From positions 115,095 through 179,094 of the forward strand of contig JAPYMA010003061.1 of NCBI GenBank assembly GCA_035041965.1: a stretch of 64,000 nucleotides of DNA, written 5' to 3'. Source of the DNA: Anisakis pegreffii (lineage: Eukaryota > Nematoda > Chromadorea > Rhabditida > Anisakidae). The position numbers and the translations under genes are program-made. Numbering within the stretch: the stretch's first letter is position 1; every line of letters begins with the position of its first letter. Positions 23,782 through 33,379 of this stretch are shown here, one piece after another. Under the pieces are notes generated by a model. The model searched no databases and was not told the origin of the DNA. It was given only the letters and a program-made list of their open reading frames with translations.

Positions 23782-23867
23782 GCCCCATTGGCGCAGTCGG
23801 TTAGCGCGTCGTACTTATAAGTGAATGAGAGATGCGAAGGTCAGCAGTTCGAGCCTGCTATGGGGCA
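23782..23867 (+). tRNA. tRNA-Ile (UAU)
   Basis: Copy 39; identical body, type b 3' spacer. Confidence 0.9.
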
Positions 23868-23969
23868 AAATGTTTTTGCAAGTTTCTGACATGGTTGAAG
23901 TAATTTTTAATGTAAGCTGCCTCCATGTAACATTGTATCCGTAATACACGTGGAACTAAGATCGGATGT

Positions 23970-24055
23970 GCCCCATTGGCGCAGTCGGTTAGCGCGTCGT
24001 ACTTATAAGTGAATGAGAGATGCGAAGGTCAGCAGTTCGAGCCTGCTATGGGGCA
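23970..24055 (+). tRNA. tRNA-Ile (UAU)
   Basis: Copy 40; identical body. Confidence 0.9.
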
Positions 24056-24158
24056 AAATCTTTTCGCAAATTTGCTGACATGGTTAAAGTAATTTTTATT
24101 GTAATCTCCTTCGAAGTAATATTGTATCCGTAATACCCGTGGAACTAAGATCGGATGT

Positions 24159-24244
24159 GCCCCATTGGCGCAGTCGGTTAGCGCGTCGTACTTATAAGTG
24201 AATGAGAGATGCGAAGGTCAGCAGTTCGAGCCTGCTATGGGGCA
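24159..24244 (+). tRNA. tRNA-Ile (UAU)
   Basis: Copy 41; identical body, type b 3' spacer. Confidence 0.9.
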
Positions 24245-24346
24245 AAATGTTTTTGCAAGTTTCTGACATGGTTGAAGTAATTTTTAATGTAAGCTGCCTC
24301 CATGTAACATTGTATCCGTAATACACGTGGAACTAAGATCGGATGT

Positions 24347-24432
24347 GCCCCATTGGCGCAGTCGGTTAGCGCGTCGTACTTATAAGTGAATGAGAGATGC
24401 GAAGGTCAGCAGTTCGAGCCTGCTATGGGGCA
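24347..24432 (+). tRNA. tRNA-Ile (UAU)
   Basis: Copy 42; identical body. Confidence 0.9.
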
Positions 24433-24535
24433 AAATCTTTTCGCAAATTTGCTGACATGGTTAAAGTAATTTTTATTGTAATCTCCTTCGAAGTAATATT
24501 GTATCCGTAATACCCGTGGAACTAAGATCGAATGT

Positions 24536-24621
24536 GCCCCATTGGCGCAGTCGGTTAGCGCGTCGTACTTATAAGTGAATGAGAGATGCGAAGGTCAGCA
24601 GTTCGAGCCTGCTATGGGGCA
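24536..24621 (+). tRNA. tRNA-Ile (UAU)
   Basis: Copy 43; identical body. Confidence 0.9.
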
Positions 24622-24724
24622 AAATCTTTTCGCAAATTCTCTTACATTGTTAAAGTAATTTTTATTGTAATCTCCTTCGAAGTAATATTGTGTCCGTAAT
24701 ACCCGTGGAACTAAGATCTCATGT

Positions 24725-24809
24725 GCCCCATTGGCGCAGTCGTCAGCGCGTCGTACTTATAAATGAATGAGAGATGCGAAGGTCAGCAGTTCGAGCCTGC
24801 TATGGGGCA
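24725..24809 (+). tRNA. tRNA-Ile (UAU), variant, possibly defective
   Basis: Copy 44; 85 bases. One G of the D-loop GG pair is deleted (AGTCGTCAGC). It also carries the copy 19 intron change. Confidence 0.55.
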
Positions 24810-24912
24810 AAATCTTTTCGCAAATTTGCTGACATGGTTAAAGTAATTTTTATTGTAATCTCCTTCGAAGTAATATTGTATCCGTAATACCCGTGGAACT
24901 AAGATCGAATGT

Positions 24913-24998
24913 GCCCCATTGGCGCAGTCGGTTAGCGCGTCGTACTTATAAGTGAATGAGAGATGCGAAGGTCAGCAGTTCGAGCCTGCTATGGGGCA
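24913..24998 (+). tRNA. tRNA-Ile (UAU)
   Basis: Copy 45; identical body, type b 3' spacer. Confidence 0.9.
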
Positions 24999-25100
24999 AA
25001 ATGTTTTTGCAAGTTTCTGACATGGTTGAAGTAATTTTTAATGTAAGCTGCCTCCATGTAACATTGTATCCGTAATACACGTGGAACTAAGATCGGATGT

Positions 25101-25186
25101 GCCCCATTGGCGCAGTCGGTTAGCGCGTCGTACTTATAAGTGAATGAGAGATGCGAAGGTCAGCAGTTCGAGCCTGCTATGGGGCA
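25101..25186 (+). tRNA. tRNA-Ile (UAU)
   Basis: Copy 46; identical body. Confidence 0.9.
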
Positions 25187-25289
25187 AAATCTTTTCGCAA
25201 AATTTCTGACATGGTTAAAGTAATTTTTATTGTAATCTGCTTCCAAGTAATATTGTATCCGTAATACCCGTGGAACTAAGATCTGATGT

Positions 25290-25375
25290 GCCCCATTGGC
25301 GCAGTCGGTTAGCGCGTCGTACTTATAAGTGAATGAGAGATGCGAAGGTCAGCAGTTCGAGCCTGCTATGGGGCA
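25290..25375 (+). tRNA. tRNA-Ile (UAU)
   Basis: Copy 47; identical body. Confidence 0.9.
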
Positions 25376-25478
25376 AAATCTTTTCGCAAATTTGCTGACA
25401 TGGTTAAAGTAATTTTTATTGTAATCTCCTTCGAAGTAATATTGTATCCGTAATACCCCTGGAACTAAGATCGGATGT

Positions 25479-25564
25479 GCCCCATTGGCGCAGTCGGTTA
25501 GCGCGTCGTACTTATAAGTGAATGAGAGATGCGAAGGTCAGCAGTTCGAGCCTGCTATGGGGCA
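25479..25564 (+). tRNA. tRNA-Ile (UAU)
   Basis: Copy 48; identical body. Confidence 0.9.
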
Positions 25565-25667
25565 AAATCTTTTCGCAAATTCTCTTACATTGTTAAAGTA
25601 ATTTTTATTGTAATCTCCTTCGATGTAATATTGTGTCCGTAATACCCGTGGAACTAAGATCTCATGT

Positions 25668-25753
25668 GCCCCATTGGCGCAGTCGGTCAGCGCGTCGTAC
25701 TTATAAATGAATGAGAGATGCGAAGGTCAGCAGTTCGAGCCTGCTATGGGGCA
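25668..25753 (+). tRNA. tRNA-Ile (UAU), variant
   Basis: Copy 49; same D-loop and intron changes as copy 19. Confidence 0.8.
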
Positions 25754-25856
25754 AAATCTTTTCGCAAATTCTCTTACATGGTTAAAGTAAATTTTATTGT
25801 AATCTGCTTCGAACTAATATTGTATCCGTAATACCCGTGGAAATAAGATCGGATGT

Positions 25857-25942
25857 GCCCCATTGGCGCAGTCGGTTAGCGCGTCGTACTTATAAGTGAA
25901 TGAGAGATGCGAAGGTCAGCAGTTCGAGCCTGCTATGGGGCA
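25857..25942 (+). tRNA. tRNA-Ile (UAU)
   Basis: Copy 50; identical body, type b 3' spacer. Confidence 0.9.
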
Positions 25943-26044
25943 AAATGTTTTTGCAAGTTTCTGACATGGTTGAAGTAATTTTTAATGTAAGCTGCCTCCA
26001 TGTAACATTGTATCCGTAATACACGTGGAACTAAGATCGGATGT

Positions 26045-26130
26045 GCCCCATTGGCGCAGTCGGTTAGCGCGTCGTACTTATAAGTGAATGAGAGATGCGA
26101 AGGTCAGCAGTTCGAGCCTGCTATGGGGCA
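26045..26130 (+). tRNA. tRNA-Ile (UAU)
   Basis: Copy 51; identical body, last complete copy. Confidence 0.9.
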
Positions 26131-26233
26131 AAATCTTTTCGCAAAATTTCTGACATGGTTAAAGTAATTTTTATTGTAATCTGCTTCCGAGTAATATTGT
26201 ATCCGTAATACCCGTGGAACTAAGATCGGATGT

Positions 26234-26292
26234 GCCCCATTGGCGCAGTCGGTTAGCGCGTCGTACTTATAAGTGAATGAGAGATGCGAAGG
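26234..26292 (+). tRNA. tRNA-Ile (UAU), cut by assembly gap
   Basis: Copy 52; consensus up to the variable loop, then the run of N begins. Confidence 0.85.
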
Positions 26293-26392
26293 NNNNNNNN
26301 NNNNNNNNNNNNNNNNNNNNNNNNNNNNNNNNNNNNNNNNNNNNNNNNNNNNNNNNNNNNNNNNNNNNNNNNNNNNNNNNNNNNNNNNNNNN
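26293..26392. other. assembly gap, 100 N
   Basis: The round length suggests a placeholder of unknown size. The base after it (26393) is not array sequence, so the unresolved part of the array lies inside the gap. Confidence 0.95.
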
Positions 26393-27312
26393 GGTGAGCA
26401 GATCTTATTCGAGGAAAGGAATCCCTGCCTTTCCTGCTCATTGAGACTGCGAAAAATTCAAGATGAATAGATGGTATGATATTTTATTTTAAAAACCGGT
26501 TGGATTAGCACTGGAGTAGGTCAGATTCAATTCAGTAATCTGATTCAAGCAAGAAGTTTGGGTTTCCGTTTGTCCAACTACAAAAGGACTGTGGATCTTC
26601 CCCGAGATGACAAATCGACTAGAGGATGAGTTTCACTGCATATTAACTGTAATATCCAGCTGGTAATTACGATGTAAACCTTTGGTTGTAATCACGTTGC
26701 AAATTGCGACGCTTGGACATATTTATACAGCACCACAAAAATGTTGCATCAATGATGTTAATTATGGAATCGAAACAAAATCACTTCAAGCACGTGACAC
26801 AGCACAATTTGTTGATAAATGATTGTAAGCAACAGTGAGCAAAAATTAGTAGTCAACACCGTTACAACGCAAAATACTGTAGCTGTGGATTATGGCAATC
26901 GATGATTATTGCTGATTGTTGCTTGACCATCTGAGAAATCTCGAATGTTCTCACAACATAATCATGAACAGTCGATTCCATTCGCACAGTCGAGTGCTCA
27001 ATCAACGTATTTAACGAAAGGTGATTGTGGATGTACGATACAATCACAACAAGTTCTTAATTCAATGCTAATCACTTCCCATCTGCCGCACGATTTGTTA
27101 CCGAAATTTTTCAGTATCTAAAAGTGCGAGCCAATTATTCGATGAGTTATGAATGATCATAATGCAAACTCTCTGCAGACTTATCACTCGAATTTCTATT
27201 TCTTTATTTTTTTCGCATTATGTAAACTTTCCTGATGATAATCAAAAAAATTATTGGGGACGGCAGCGATGATCACTGTTGTTTTGTCAGTGGACGCGGC
27301 GGTGAATGATGA
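26393..27312. other. stretch between the tRNA-Ile array and the IL-17-like exon
   Basis: A minus-strand open frame (26862-27047) contains STVRMESTVHDYVVRTFEIS and could be a further 3' exon, since the exon at 27313 has a possible phase-0 donor (GTAGTT at 27354). Nothing else is recognised. Confidence 0.3.
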
Positions 27313-27592
27313 TCACCCAGCAAAAATTTGTGTGCTTAGAGCAAGTAAAACTACCGCCTTGCAGCAAATTACTTCGAATTGTTGAAACTCTGATTTAGCA
27401 TGAAATTTTACTCTAAATGGAAGAAACCGCTGCCGGCAAGTGCCTTCACCACGTAGACATAGGTCTTCAGCGCAGATCACTTCATTCAGCACTCGTGGAA
27501 AGTAACCGTCAGGTAATTGTCGTATAGCATGGCAAGTTTGACACATACGGTATCTCAAATAAAATTTCCATTGCATGAAACTATTGGGAAAT
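27313..27592 (-). CDS. IL-17-like cystine-knot cytokine domain, terminal exon
   Basis: On the minus strand a CACACAG acceptor precedes 27592 and the frame runs to a stop at 27313. It reads FPNSFMQWKF, then a Cys-rich core. The core holds P-x-V-x-x-E-x-x-C-x4-C (FPRVLNEVICAEDLC), the spacing of the first conserved Cys pair region of IL-17 cytokines. LPFRV and the FEVICCKAV strand follow, where that family has its final paired Cys. The protein stops soon after, also as in the family. C. elegans has one such cytokine (ILC-17.1); similar neuro-immune signalling here is inference. Cys spacing elsewhere differs from vertebrate IL-17, so another cystine-knot family is possible. The junction to the exon at 28021 has mismatched phase, so a small exon may be missing. 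Confidence 0.5.
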
Positions 27593-28020
27593 CTGTGTGA
27601 TTAGTCTCTAAACCTGAATAATAGATGAATCAATAGTAGAAGTTATGATTGCATGAAACGATGCCAAAGAAGAAAGAACGCGGTATTCGTGGTAATGGCG
27701 AAAACAGAAAGGCCTAAACCTGCAGTGAGTTACTCAGATTAATCGTGTTTTATCGGATCTGATTGCTCGGAGTTATTGTTTGGGAATTTTTTTGCCAACA
27801 TATTGGATATAAGCTAATGAAATGAACAGTTGCAGATTTGTAATGGAATACTGGAGAAGGAAGATTTAAATCTCAGGCACCAACCCTCGTGTTGAGTCTG
27901 TATTGCTTTCGAATGGTTCGTCGTCACATTCCAACGCTACAGTCGTACCTCAAGAAAAAGCAAAAATTTCATCGGTCCGAGGAGTTACGCATCATTGAAA
28001 ATATTCTGCCCTCTACTTAC

Positions 28021-28547
28021 CAATCACTCCTTTTGCAGTACCCGAATTGAGTGTCTTCAGCGCTCGTCGGTCTTGCATATTGCGTCGCTTCCGTTCTTTC
28101 TGCGCTACTCTTTCGTGCACGATCTCCTCTTGTCCTATCGAAGCCGATGCTTGATATTGCCCTTCAGGATTCTTAGCAAGGTTTTCTGATTCAATTTCCC
28201 AAGGTGCATGATTATGTCGGCGTTGAGTGCTGGTCAAAGATTTGTCGTTGGGTGGCTCCCTCCTATTCGAATAAGTTGTATGGCCGAAATCCGATGGAAA
28301 TGAGCTAACTGCTGAGGCATTGTTGGCAATTAATTCAACTCTGACATCCGAAGGTATCTGATCAAGAAATTTCCGTGATTGAACACCTCGTCGAGGCGTC
28401 CGGTCTCCTCGCCAATGCTGTTCCACATTCCACTCTTCTTCATGCCACCAAGTATTAGATTCCGAGTGCGTACGATGCGTTCTTGATGAGGTTTTCCTTC
28501 TGCAATGACAATAATTTCCGTCCGCAATCGTAATTTGATGGGAAATC
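28021..28547 (-). CDS. internal exon, probably of the IL-17-like gene
   Basis: A long minus-strand frame of about 175 codons is bounded by a TAG acceptor (28548-28549) and a canonical GTAAGT donor (28020). It begins ISHQITIADGNYCHCRRK and ends ALKTLNSGTAKGVI, and is rich in Arg, Glu, Ser and Asn with no hydrophobic segment. It joins the upstream exon in phase 2. A second open frame overlaps its first half (IGLGFPIKLRLRTEII), reached from an alternative CAG acceptor at 28558-28559, so the exon start is not settled. It may encode a disordered pro-region. Confidence 0.45.
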
Positions 28548-29018
28548 CTAATCCAATCTGAAGCAGCGATAGACAAAAATGCTTAATGATCAACTTTAAA
28601 CAACGAGAACAAATCTCCTCATTCCGTATTTTCAGTAGCCAACTATTTAGTTAATTTATGAAGTGTGAAGACTTCCGAAGAACTTGCGTTACGCTTTTTC
28701 GACTTGCGTGCATCATGATGCTTCGTGCAATTCCAGCTTGATATTCACAGTCATTATCACAAACATAGTTTTCTTTCAGCGTTGAAAACCTGCAATCAGT
28801 GCATGTTATTATGGCGGACTGGTCGGTCGCAAAATCTGAATAAATGAATATTGCATCGCTCTAGGGTTCTTTGTTCATCGAATGTTGCAATAACCCAGCA
28901 GTTCCGATAATTTATAATTTTATTCAAACTTCTGTTTTAACAGATTTCTTTCAGGTGTCCAAGTATTCACGTATTATAGAATAGCAATATTAACAACATT
29001 AATAACTACAGCACTCAC

Positions 29019-29289
29019 CGTGATGGATCATTGAGATTTGGAAATTTTTCAGCTGCAGTTTGAATATCTGGAGCCATATATATTTCAGCGTATAGGCCAC
29101 CATCCTTCATACGAGCCAACAGCTTGTTATCATCTAGTTGATCGCACGCCTGCAGTGGAGCTGCTGGCGAGTATTGTCCAGAAATCGCCATCTTTCGCAT
29201 TCGGTTGTATTCTTCATCATATTGATGCTGCGATCTCATCCGGGTTTCTCTCGCAAAACTGACTGAACGGATTTCACCCGACACATCAT
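29019..29289 (-). CDS. internal exon upstream of the IL-17-like domain
   Basis: It is bounded by a TTTTAG acceptor (29290-29295) and a canonical GTGAGT donor (29018). It reads DDVSGEIRSVSFARETRM through LLARMKDGGLYAEIYMAP to NDPS with an even, protein-like composition. An in-frame stop lies just before the acceptor, so an earlier exon must supply the start. No family is recognised. It may be the N-terminal part of the IL-17-like gene or a separate gene. Confidence 0.5.
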
Positions 29290-29417
29290 CTAAAACTCAC
29301 TAACGTTTAAAGAAATGATACGGTAGCTGAAAAAAAACGATTTCAGCAAAAATGAGGTGAGAATTAGAAATAAAGCCCCCACAAAGGGTTTTTCTACGCA
29401 TGGAATGATCTAAAAAA
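29290..29417. other. short non-coding stretch
   Basis: Nothing is recognised. The missing first exon of the minus-strand gene may lie here or further right. Confidence 0.3.
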
Positions 29418-29470
29418 GCGAGCAAGTCTCGCACCTGCACGGGCAATGCTCATTGGATTTTAAGTCCGAC
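29418..29470 (-). pseudogene. decayed tRNA-Ser-like fragment
   Basis: The complement aligns with the T-arm, variable arm and anticodon arm of the array tRNA-Ser (ACCTGCACGGGCA resembles ACCTGCGCGGGCA). The anticodon loop reads CTTAAAA and the T-loop motif is destroyed. Confidence 0.5.
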
Positions 29471-30100
29471 TGTCGCGATTATCGCGATATTAAATGGAGG
29501 ATTGTGATTGATTACTATAGATCAGAGATTATCTCTGTTTTATAAAGTTATTTGGGATCAACACCGACAAATGAAGATCATAAATCACGGCAGTGTTCAA
29601 TGATCACGACAGAGGCTATCTTCACATAAAATATGGCTATCAAAATCACGAATAAAATGGAACAACTGGGCTAAAATAAGATAATGGCAATGCACTCTTC
29701 ATCAGAGATCACTACAACCCCGATAAGTTCAGCTTTTACTTATGGATCAAAAACCACCACGCCTATCATCCCGAAGTATAAAAGGATGAAGTTGGGGCGA
29801 CATCTTCATTTGTGATCTTATTATTTTTTCAGTGTTCAATAACTTTTAATTAATTTGTCATCATTGCTATCGTTATTATTATCATTGTTATGCTTATTAT
29901 TATTCCGTAAACGATTATTCTTTAATAACATTATTATTATTGTTATTGATTATTACTGATAATTATTGTTATCTTATAGTTGATATGATATGATCGCTAT
30001 TAATTAACGTTATTATTGTATGCATGGTTTAATTACCCAAGTTTGAGGTAATTGACTAATAAACAATTGTTGACAACTCGACAATTCGTCACACCGACAC
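29471..30100. other. AT-rich flank of the tRNA-Ser array
   Basis: 29840-30020 is dominated by ATT/TTA-type simple sequence. No gene is seen. Confidence 0.5.
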
Positions 30101-30123
30101 CTCAACCACTCGCACATCGCTGC
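30101..30123 (-). pseudogene. tRNA-Ser 5' fragment at the array edge
   Basis: It matches the first 23 bases of the array tRNA-Ser with two changes and is followed by array spacer on the plus-strand right side. The rest of the gene is absent. Confidence 0.7.
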
Positions 30124-30203
30124 GACATTTTAATGATAAATTCGCTTCGTGAAAGGATTTCTCTAATCCCAGAAAACTAAAAAGTTCCCTCCCCAAAAAT
30201 CCA

Positions 30204-30285
30204 CGCAGCGAGCAGGATTCGAACCTGCGCGGGCAGAGCCCATTTGATTTCGAGTCAAACTCCTTAACCACTCGGACATCGCTGC
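30204..30285 (-). tRNA. tRNA-Ser (CGA)
   Basis: Copy 1; consensus body, T5 three to five bases past the 3' end. Confidence 0.9.
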
Positions 30286-30366
30286 GACATTATAATGATA
30301 AATGCGCTCTGTGAAAGCATTTCCCCAATCCTGGGAACACTAAAGAGATCCCTCGCTAAAAAGCTA

Positions 30367-30448
30367 CGCAGCGAGCAGGATTCGAACCTGCGCGGGCAGA
30401 GCCCATTTGATTTCTAGTCAAACTCCTTAACCACTCGGACATCGCTGC
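30367..30448 (-). tRNA. tRNA-Ser (AGA)
   Basis: Copy 2; third-type spacer on its 5' side. Confidence 0.9.
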
Positions 30449-30529
30449 TGGTATAAATCCTGCTGCACGATATTTATGCTGTTACGTTTAAGCTGTAAGG
30501 AGTTAACGTTCTGTAGGTGAAAAATTTTT

Positions 30530-30611
30530 CGCAGCGAGCAGGATTCGAACCTGCGCGGGCAGAGCCCATTTGATTTCGAGTCAAACTCCTTAACCACTCG
30601 GACATCGCTGC
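30530..30611 (-). tRNA. tRNA-Ser (CGA)
   Basis: Copy 3; third-type spacer supplies its T5 terminator. Confidence 0.9.
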
Positions 30612-30693
30612 GATATTATAATGATAAATGCGCTCTGTGAAAGGATTTCTCTAATCCTGGGAACACTAAAAAGTTCCCCCCCCTAAAAAGCTA

Positions 30694-30775
30694 CGCAGCG
30701 AGCAGGATTCGAACCTGCGCGGGCAGAGCCCATTTGATTTCGAGTCAAACTCCTTAACCACTCGGACATCGCTGC
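30694..30775 (-). tRNA. tRNA-Ser (CGA)
   Basis: Copy 4; second CGA in a row. Confidence 0.9.
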
Positions 30776-30856
30776 GACATTATAATGATAAATGCGCTCT
30801 GTGAAAGCATTTCCCCAATCCTGGGAACACTAAAGAGATCCCTCGCTAAAAAGCTA

Positions 30857-30938
30857 CGCAGCGAGCAGGATTCGAACCTGCGCGGGCAGAGCCCATTTGA
30901 TTTCTAGTCAAACTCCTTAACCACTCGGACATCGCTGC
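30857..30938 (-). tRNA. tRNA-Ser (AGA)
   Basis: Copy 5. Confidence 0.9.
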
Positions 30939-31019
30939 GATATTATAATGATAAATGCGCTCTGTGAAAGGATTTCTCTAATCCTGGGAACACTAAAGAG
31001 TTCCCCCCCTAAAAAGCTA

Positions 31020-31101
31020 CGCAGCGAGCAGGATTCGAACCTGCGCGGGCAGAGCCCATTTGATTTCGAGTCAAACTCCTTAACCACTCGGACATCGCTG
31101 C
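31020..31101 (-). tRNA. tRNA-Ser (CGA)
   Basis: Copy 6. Confidence 0.9.
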
Positions 31102-31182
31102 GACATTATAATGATAAATGCGCTCTGTGAAAGCATTTCCCCAATCCTGGGAACACTAAAGAGATCCCTCGCTAAAAAGCTA

Positions 31183-31264
31183 CGCAGCGAGCAGGATTCG
31201 AACCTGCGCGGGCAGAGCCCATTTGATTTCTAGTCAAACTCCTTAACCACTCGGACATCGCTGC
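31183..31264 (-). tRNA. tRNA-Ser (AGA)
   Basis: Copy 7. Confidence 0.9.
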
Positions 31265-31344
31265 GATATTATAATGATAAATGCGCTCTGTGAAAGGATT
31301 TCTCTAATCCTGGGAACACTAAAAAGTTCCCCCCTAAAAAGCTA

Positions 31345-31426
31345 CGCAGCGAGCAGGATTCGAACCTGCGCGGGCAGAGCCCATTTGATTTCGAGTCAAA
31401 CTCCTTAACCACTCGGACATCGCTGC
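31345..31426 (-). tRNA. tRNA-Ser (CGA)
   Basis: Copy 8. Confidence 0.9.
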
Positions 31427-31507
31427 GACATTATAATGATAAATGCGCTCTGTGAAAGCATTTCTCCAATCCTGGGAACACTAAAGAGATCCCTCGCTAA
31501 AAAGCTA

Positions 31508-31589
31508 CGCAGCGAGCAGGATTCGAACCTGCGCGGGCAGAGCCCATTTGATTTCGAGTCAAACTCCTTAACCACTCGGACATCGCTGC
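31508..31589 (-). tRNA. tRNA-Ser (CGA)
   Basis: Copy 9; CGA in a position where spacer type predicts AGA. Confidence 0.9.
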
Positions 31590-31670
31590 GATATTATAAT
31601 GATAAATGCGCTCTGTGAAAGGATTTCTCTAATCCTGGGAACACTAAAAAGTTCCCCCCCTAAAAAGCTA

Positions 31671-31752
31671 CGCAGCGAGCAGGATTCGAACCTGCGCGGG
31701 CAGAGCCCATTTGATTTCGAGTCAAACTCCTTAACCACTCGGACATCGCTGC
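31671..31752 (-). tRNA. tRNA-Ser (CGA)
   Basis: Copy 10. Confidence 0.9.
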
Positions 31753-31833
31753 GACATTATAATGATAAATGCGCTCTGTGAAAGCATTTCCCCAATCCTG
31801 GGAACACTAAAGAGATCCCTCGCTAAAAAGCTA

Positions 31834-31915
31834 CGCAGCGAGCAGGATTCGAACCTGCGCGGGCAGAGCCCATTTGATTTCTAGTCAAACTCCTTAACCA
31901 CTCGGACATCGCTGC
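31834..31915 (-). tRNA. tRNA-Ser (AGA)
   Basis: Copy 11; third-type spacer 5'. Confidence 0.9.
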
Positions 31916-31996
31916 TGGTATAAATCCTGCTGCACGATATTTATGCTGTTACGTTTAAGCTGTAAGGAGTTAACGTTCTGTAGGTGAAAAATTTTT

Positions 31997-32078
31997 CGCA
32001 GCGAGCAGGATTCGAACCTGCGCGGGCAGAGCCCATTTGATTTCTAGTCAAACTCCTTAACCACTCGGACATCGCTGC
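31997..32078 (-). tRNA. tRNA-Ser (AGA)
   Basis: Copy 12; AGA directly after AGA. Confidence 0.9.
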
Positions 32079-32159
32079 GATATTATAATGATAAATGCGC
32101 TCTGTGAAAGGATTTCTCTAATCCTGGGAACACTAAAAAGTTCCCCCCCTAAAAAGCTA

Positions 32160-32241
32160 CGCAGCGAGCAGGATTCGAACCTGCGCGGGCAGAGCCCATT
32201 TGATTTCGAGTCAAACTCCTTAACCACTCGGACATCGCTGC
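32160..32241 (-). tRNA. tRNA-Ser (CGA)
   Basis: Copy 13; start of a long regular alternating run. Confidence 0.9.
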
Positions 32242-32322
32242 GACATTATAATGATAAATGCGCTCTGTGAAAGCATTTCCCCAATCCTGGGAACACTAAA
32301 GAGATCCCTCGCTAAAAAGCTA

Positions 32323-32404
32323 CGCAGCGAGCAGGATTCGAACCTGCGCGGGCAGAGCCCATTTGATTTCTAGTCAAACTCCTTAACCACTCGGACATCG
32401 CTGC
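32323..32404 (-). tRNA. tRNA-Ser (AGA)
   Basis: Copy 14. Confidence 0.9.
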
Positions 32405-32484
32405 GATATTATAATGATAAATGCGCTCTGTGAAAGGATTTCTCTAATCCTGGGAACACTAAAAAGTTCCCCCCTAAAAAGCTA

Positions 32485-32566
32485 CGCAGCGAGCAGGATT
32501 CGAACCTGCGCGGGCAGAGCCCATTTGATTTCGAGTCAAACTCCTTAACCACTCGGACATCGCTGC
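32485..32566 (-). tRNA. tRNA-Ser (CGA)
   Basis: Copy 15. Confidence 0.9.
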
Positions 32567-32647
32567 GACATTATAATGATAAATGCGCTCTGTGAAAGCA
32601 TTTCCCCAATCCTGGGAACACTAAAGAGATCCCTCGCTAAAAAGCTA

Positions 32648-32729
32648 CGCAGCGAGCAGGATTCGAACCTGCGCGGGCAGAGCCCATTTGATTTCTAGTC
32701 AAACTCCTTAACCACTCGGACATCGCTGC
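32648..32729 (-). tRNA. tRNA-Ser (AGA)
   Basis: Copy 16. Confidence 0.9.
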
Positions 32730-32809
32730 GATATTATAATGATAAATGCGCTCTGTGAAAGGATTTCTCTAATCCTGGGAACACTAAAAAGTTCCCCCCT
32801 AAAAAGCTA

Positions 32810-32891
32810 CGCAGCGAGCAGGATTCGAACCTGCGCGGGCAGAGCCCATTTGATTTCGAGTCAAACTCCTTAACCACTCGGACATCGCTGC
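32810..32891 (-). tRNA. tRNA-Ser (CGA)
   Basis: Copy 17. Confidence 0.9.
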
Positions 32892-32972
32892 GACATTATA
32901 ATGATAAATGCGCTCTGTGAAAGCATTTCCCCAATCCTGGGAACACTAAAGAGATCCCTCGCTAAAAAGCTA

Positions 32973-33054
32973 CGCAGCGAGCAGGATTCGAACCTGCGCG
33001 GGCAGAGCCCATTTGATTTCTAGTCAAACTCCTTAACCACTCGGACATCGCTGC
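32973..33054 (-). tRNA. tRNA-Ser (AGA)
   Basis: Copy 18. Confidence 0.9.
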
Positions 33055-33134
33055 GATATTATAATGATAAATGCGCTCTGTGAAAGGATTTCTCTAATCC
33101 TGGGAACACTAAAAAGTTCCCCCCTAAAAAGCTA

Positions 33135-33216
33135 CGCAGCGAGCAGGATTCGAACCTGCGCGGGCAGAGCCCATTTGATTTCGAGTCAAACTCCTTAACC
33201 ACTCGGACATCGCTGC
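33135..33216 (-). tRNA. tRNA-Ser (CGA)
   Basis: Copy 19. Confidence 0.9.
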
Positions 33217-33297
33217 GACATTATAATGATAAATGCGCTCTGTGAAAGCATTTCCCCAATCCTGGGAACACTAAAGAGATCCCTCGCTAAAAAGCTA

Positions 33298-33379
33298 CGC
33301 AGCGAGCAGGATTCGAACCTGCGCGGGCAGAGCCCATTTGATTTCTAGTCAAACTCCTTAACCACTCGGACATCGCTGC
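33298..33379 (-). tRNA. tRNA-Ser (AGA)
   Basis: Copy 20. Confidence 0.9.

Larger units (their letters stand above)
16602..26292 (+). repeat. tandem array of tRNA-Ile (UAU) genes, unit 188-190 bp
   Basis: There are 51 complete genes and one cut by the gap, all on the plus strand. Each is 86 bases: acceptor GCCCCAT/ATGGGGC, discriminator A, D-arm GCGC/GCGC, anticodon stem TCGTA/TGCGA, anticodon UAU, T-arm AGCAG/CTGCT. A 12-base intron follows base 37, as in other eukaryotic tRNA-Ile(UAU) genes. The A box (TGGCGCAGTCGG) and B box (GTTCGAGCC) fit Pol III promoters. Spacer type a (103 bp) carries T4 just downstream; type b carries T5, with about 15 further differences. Type b follows copies 13, 18 (hybrid), 21, 25, 29, 34, 39, 41, 45 and 50, and is absent from copies 1-12. 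46 of the 51 bodies are identical. Confidence 0.95.

Noticed and set aside
29840..30020. Possible hairpin or structured RNA in an ATT-rich run
   Set aside because: It is low-complexity sequence that pairs with itself by chance. No conserved RNA signature is seen.
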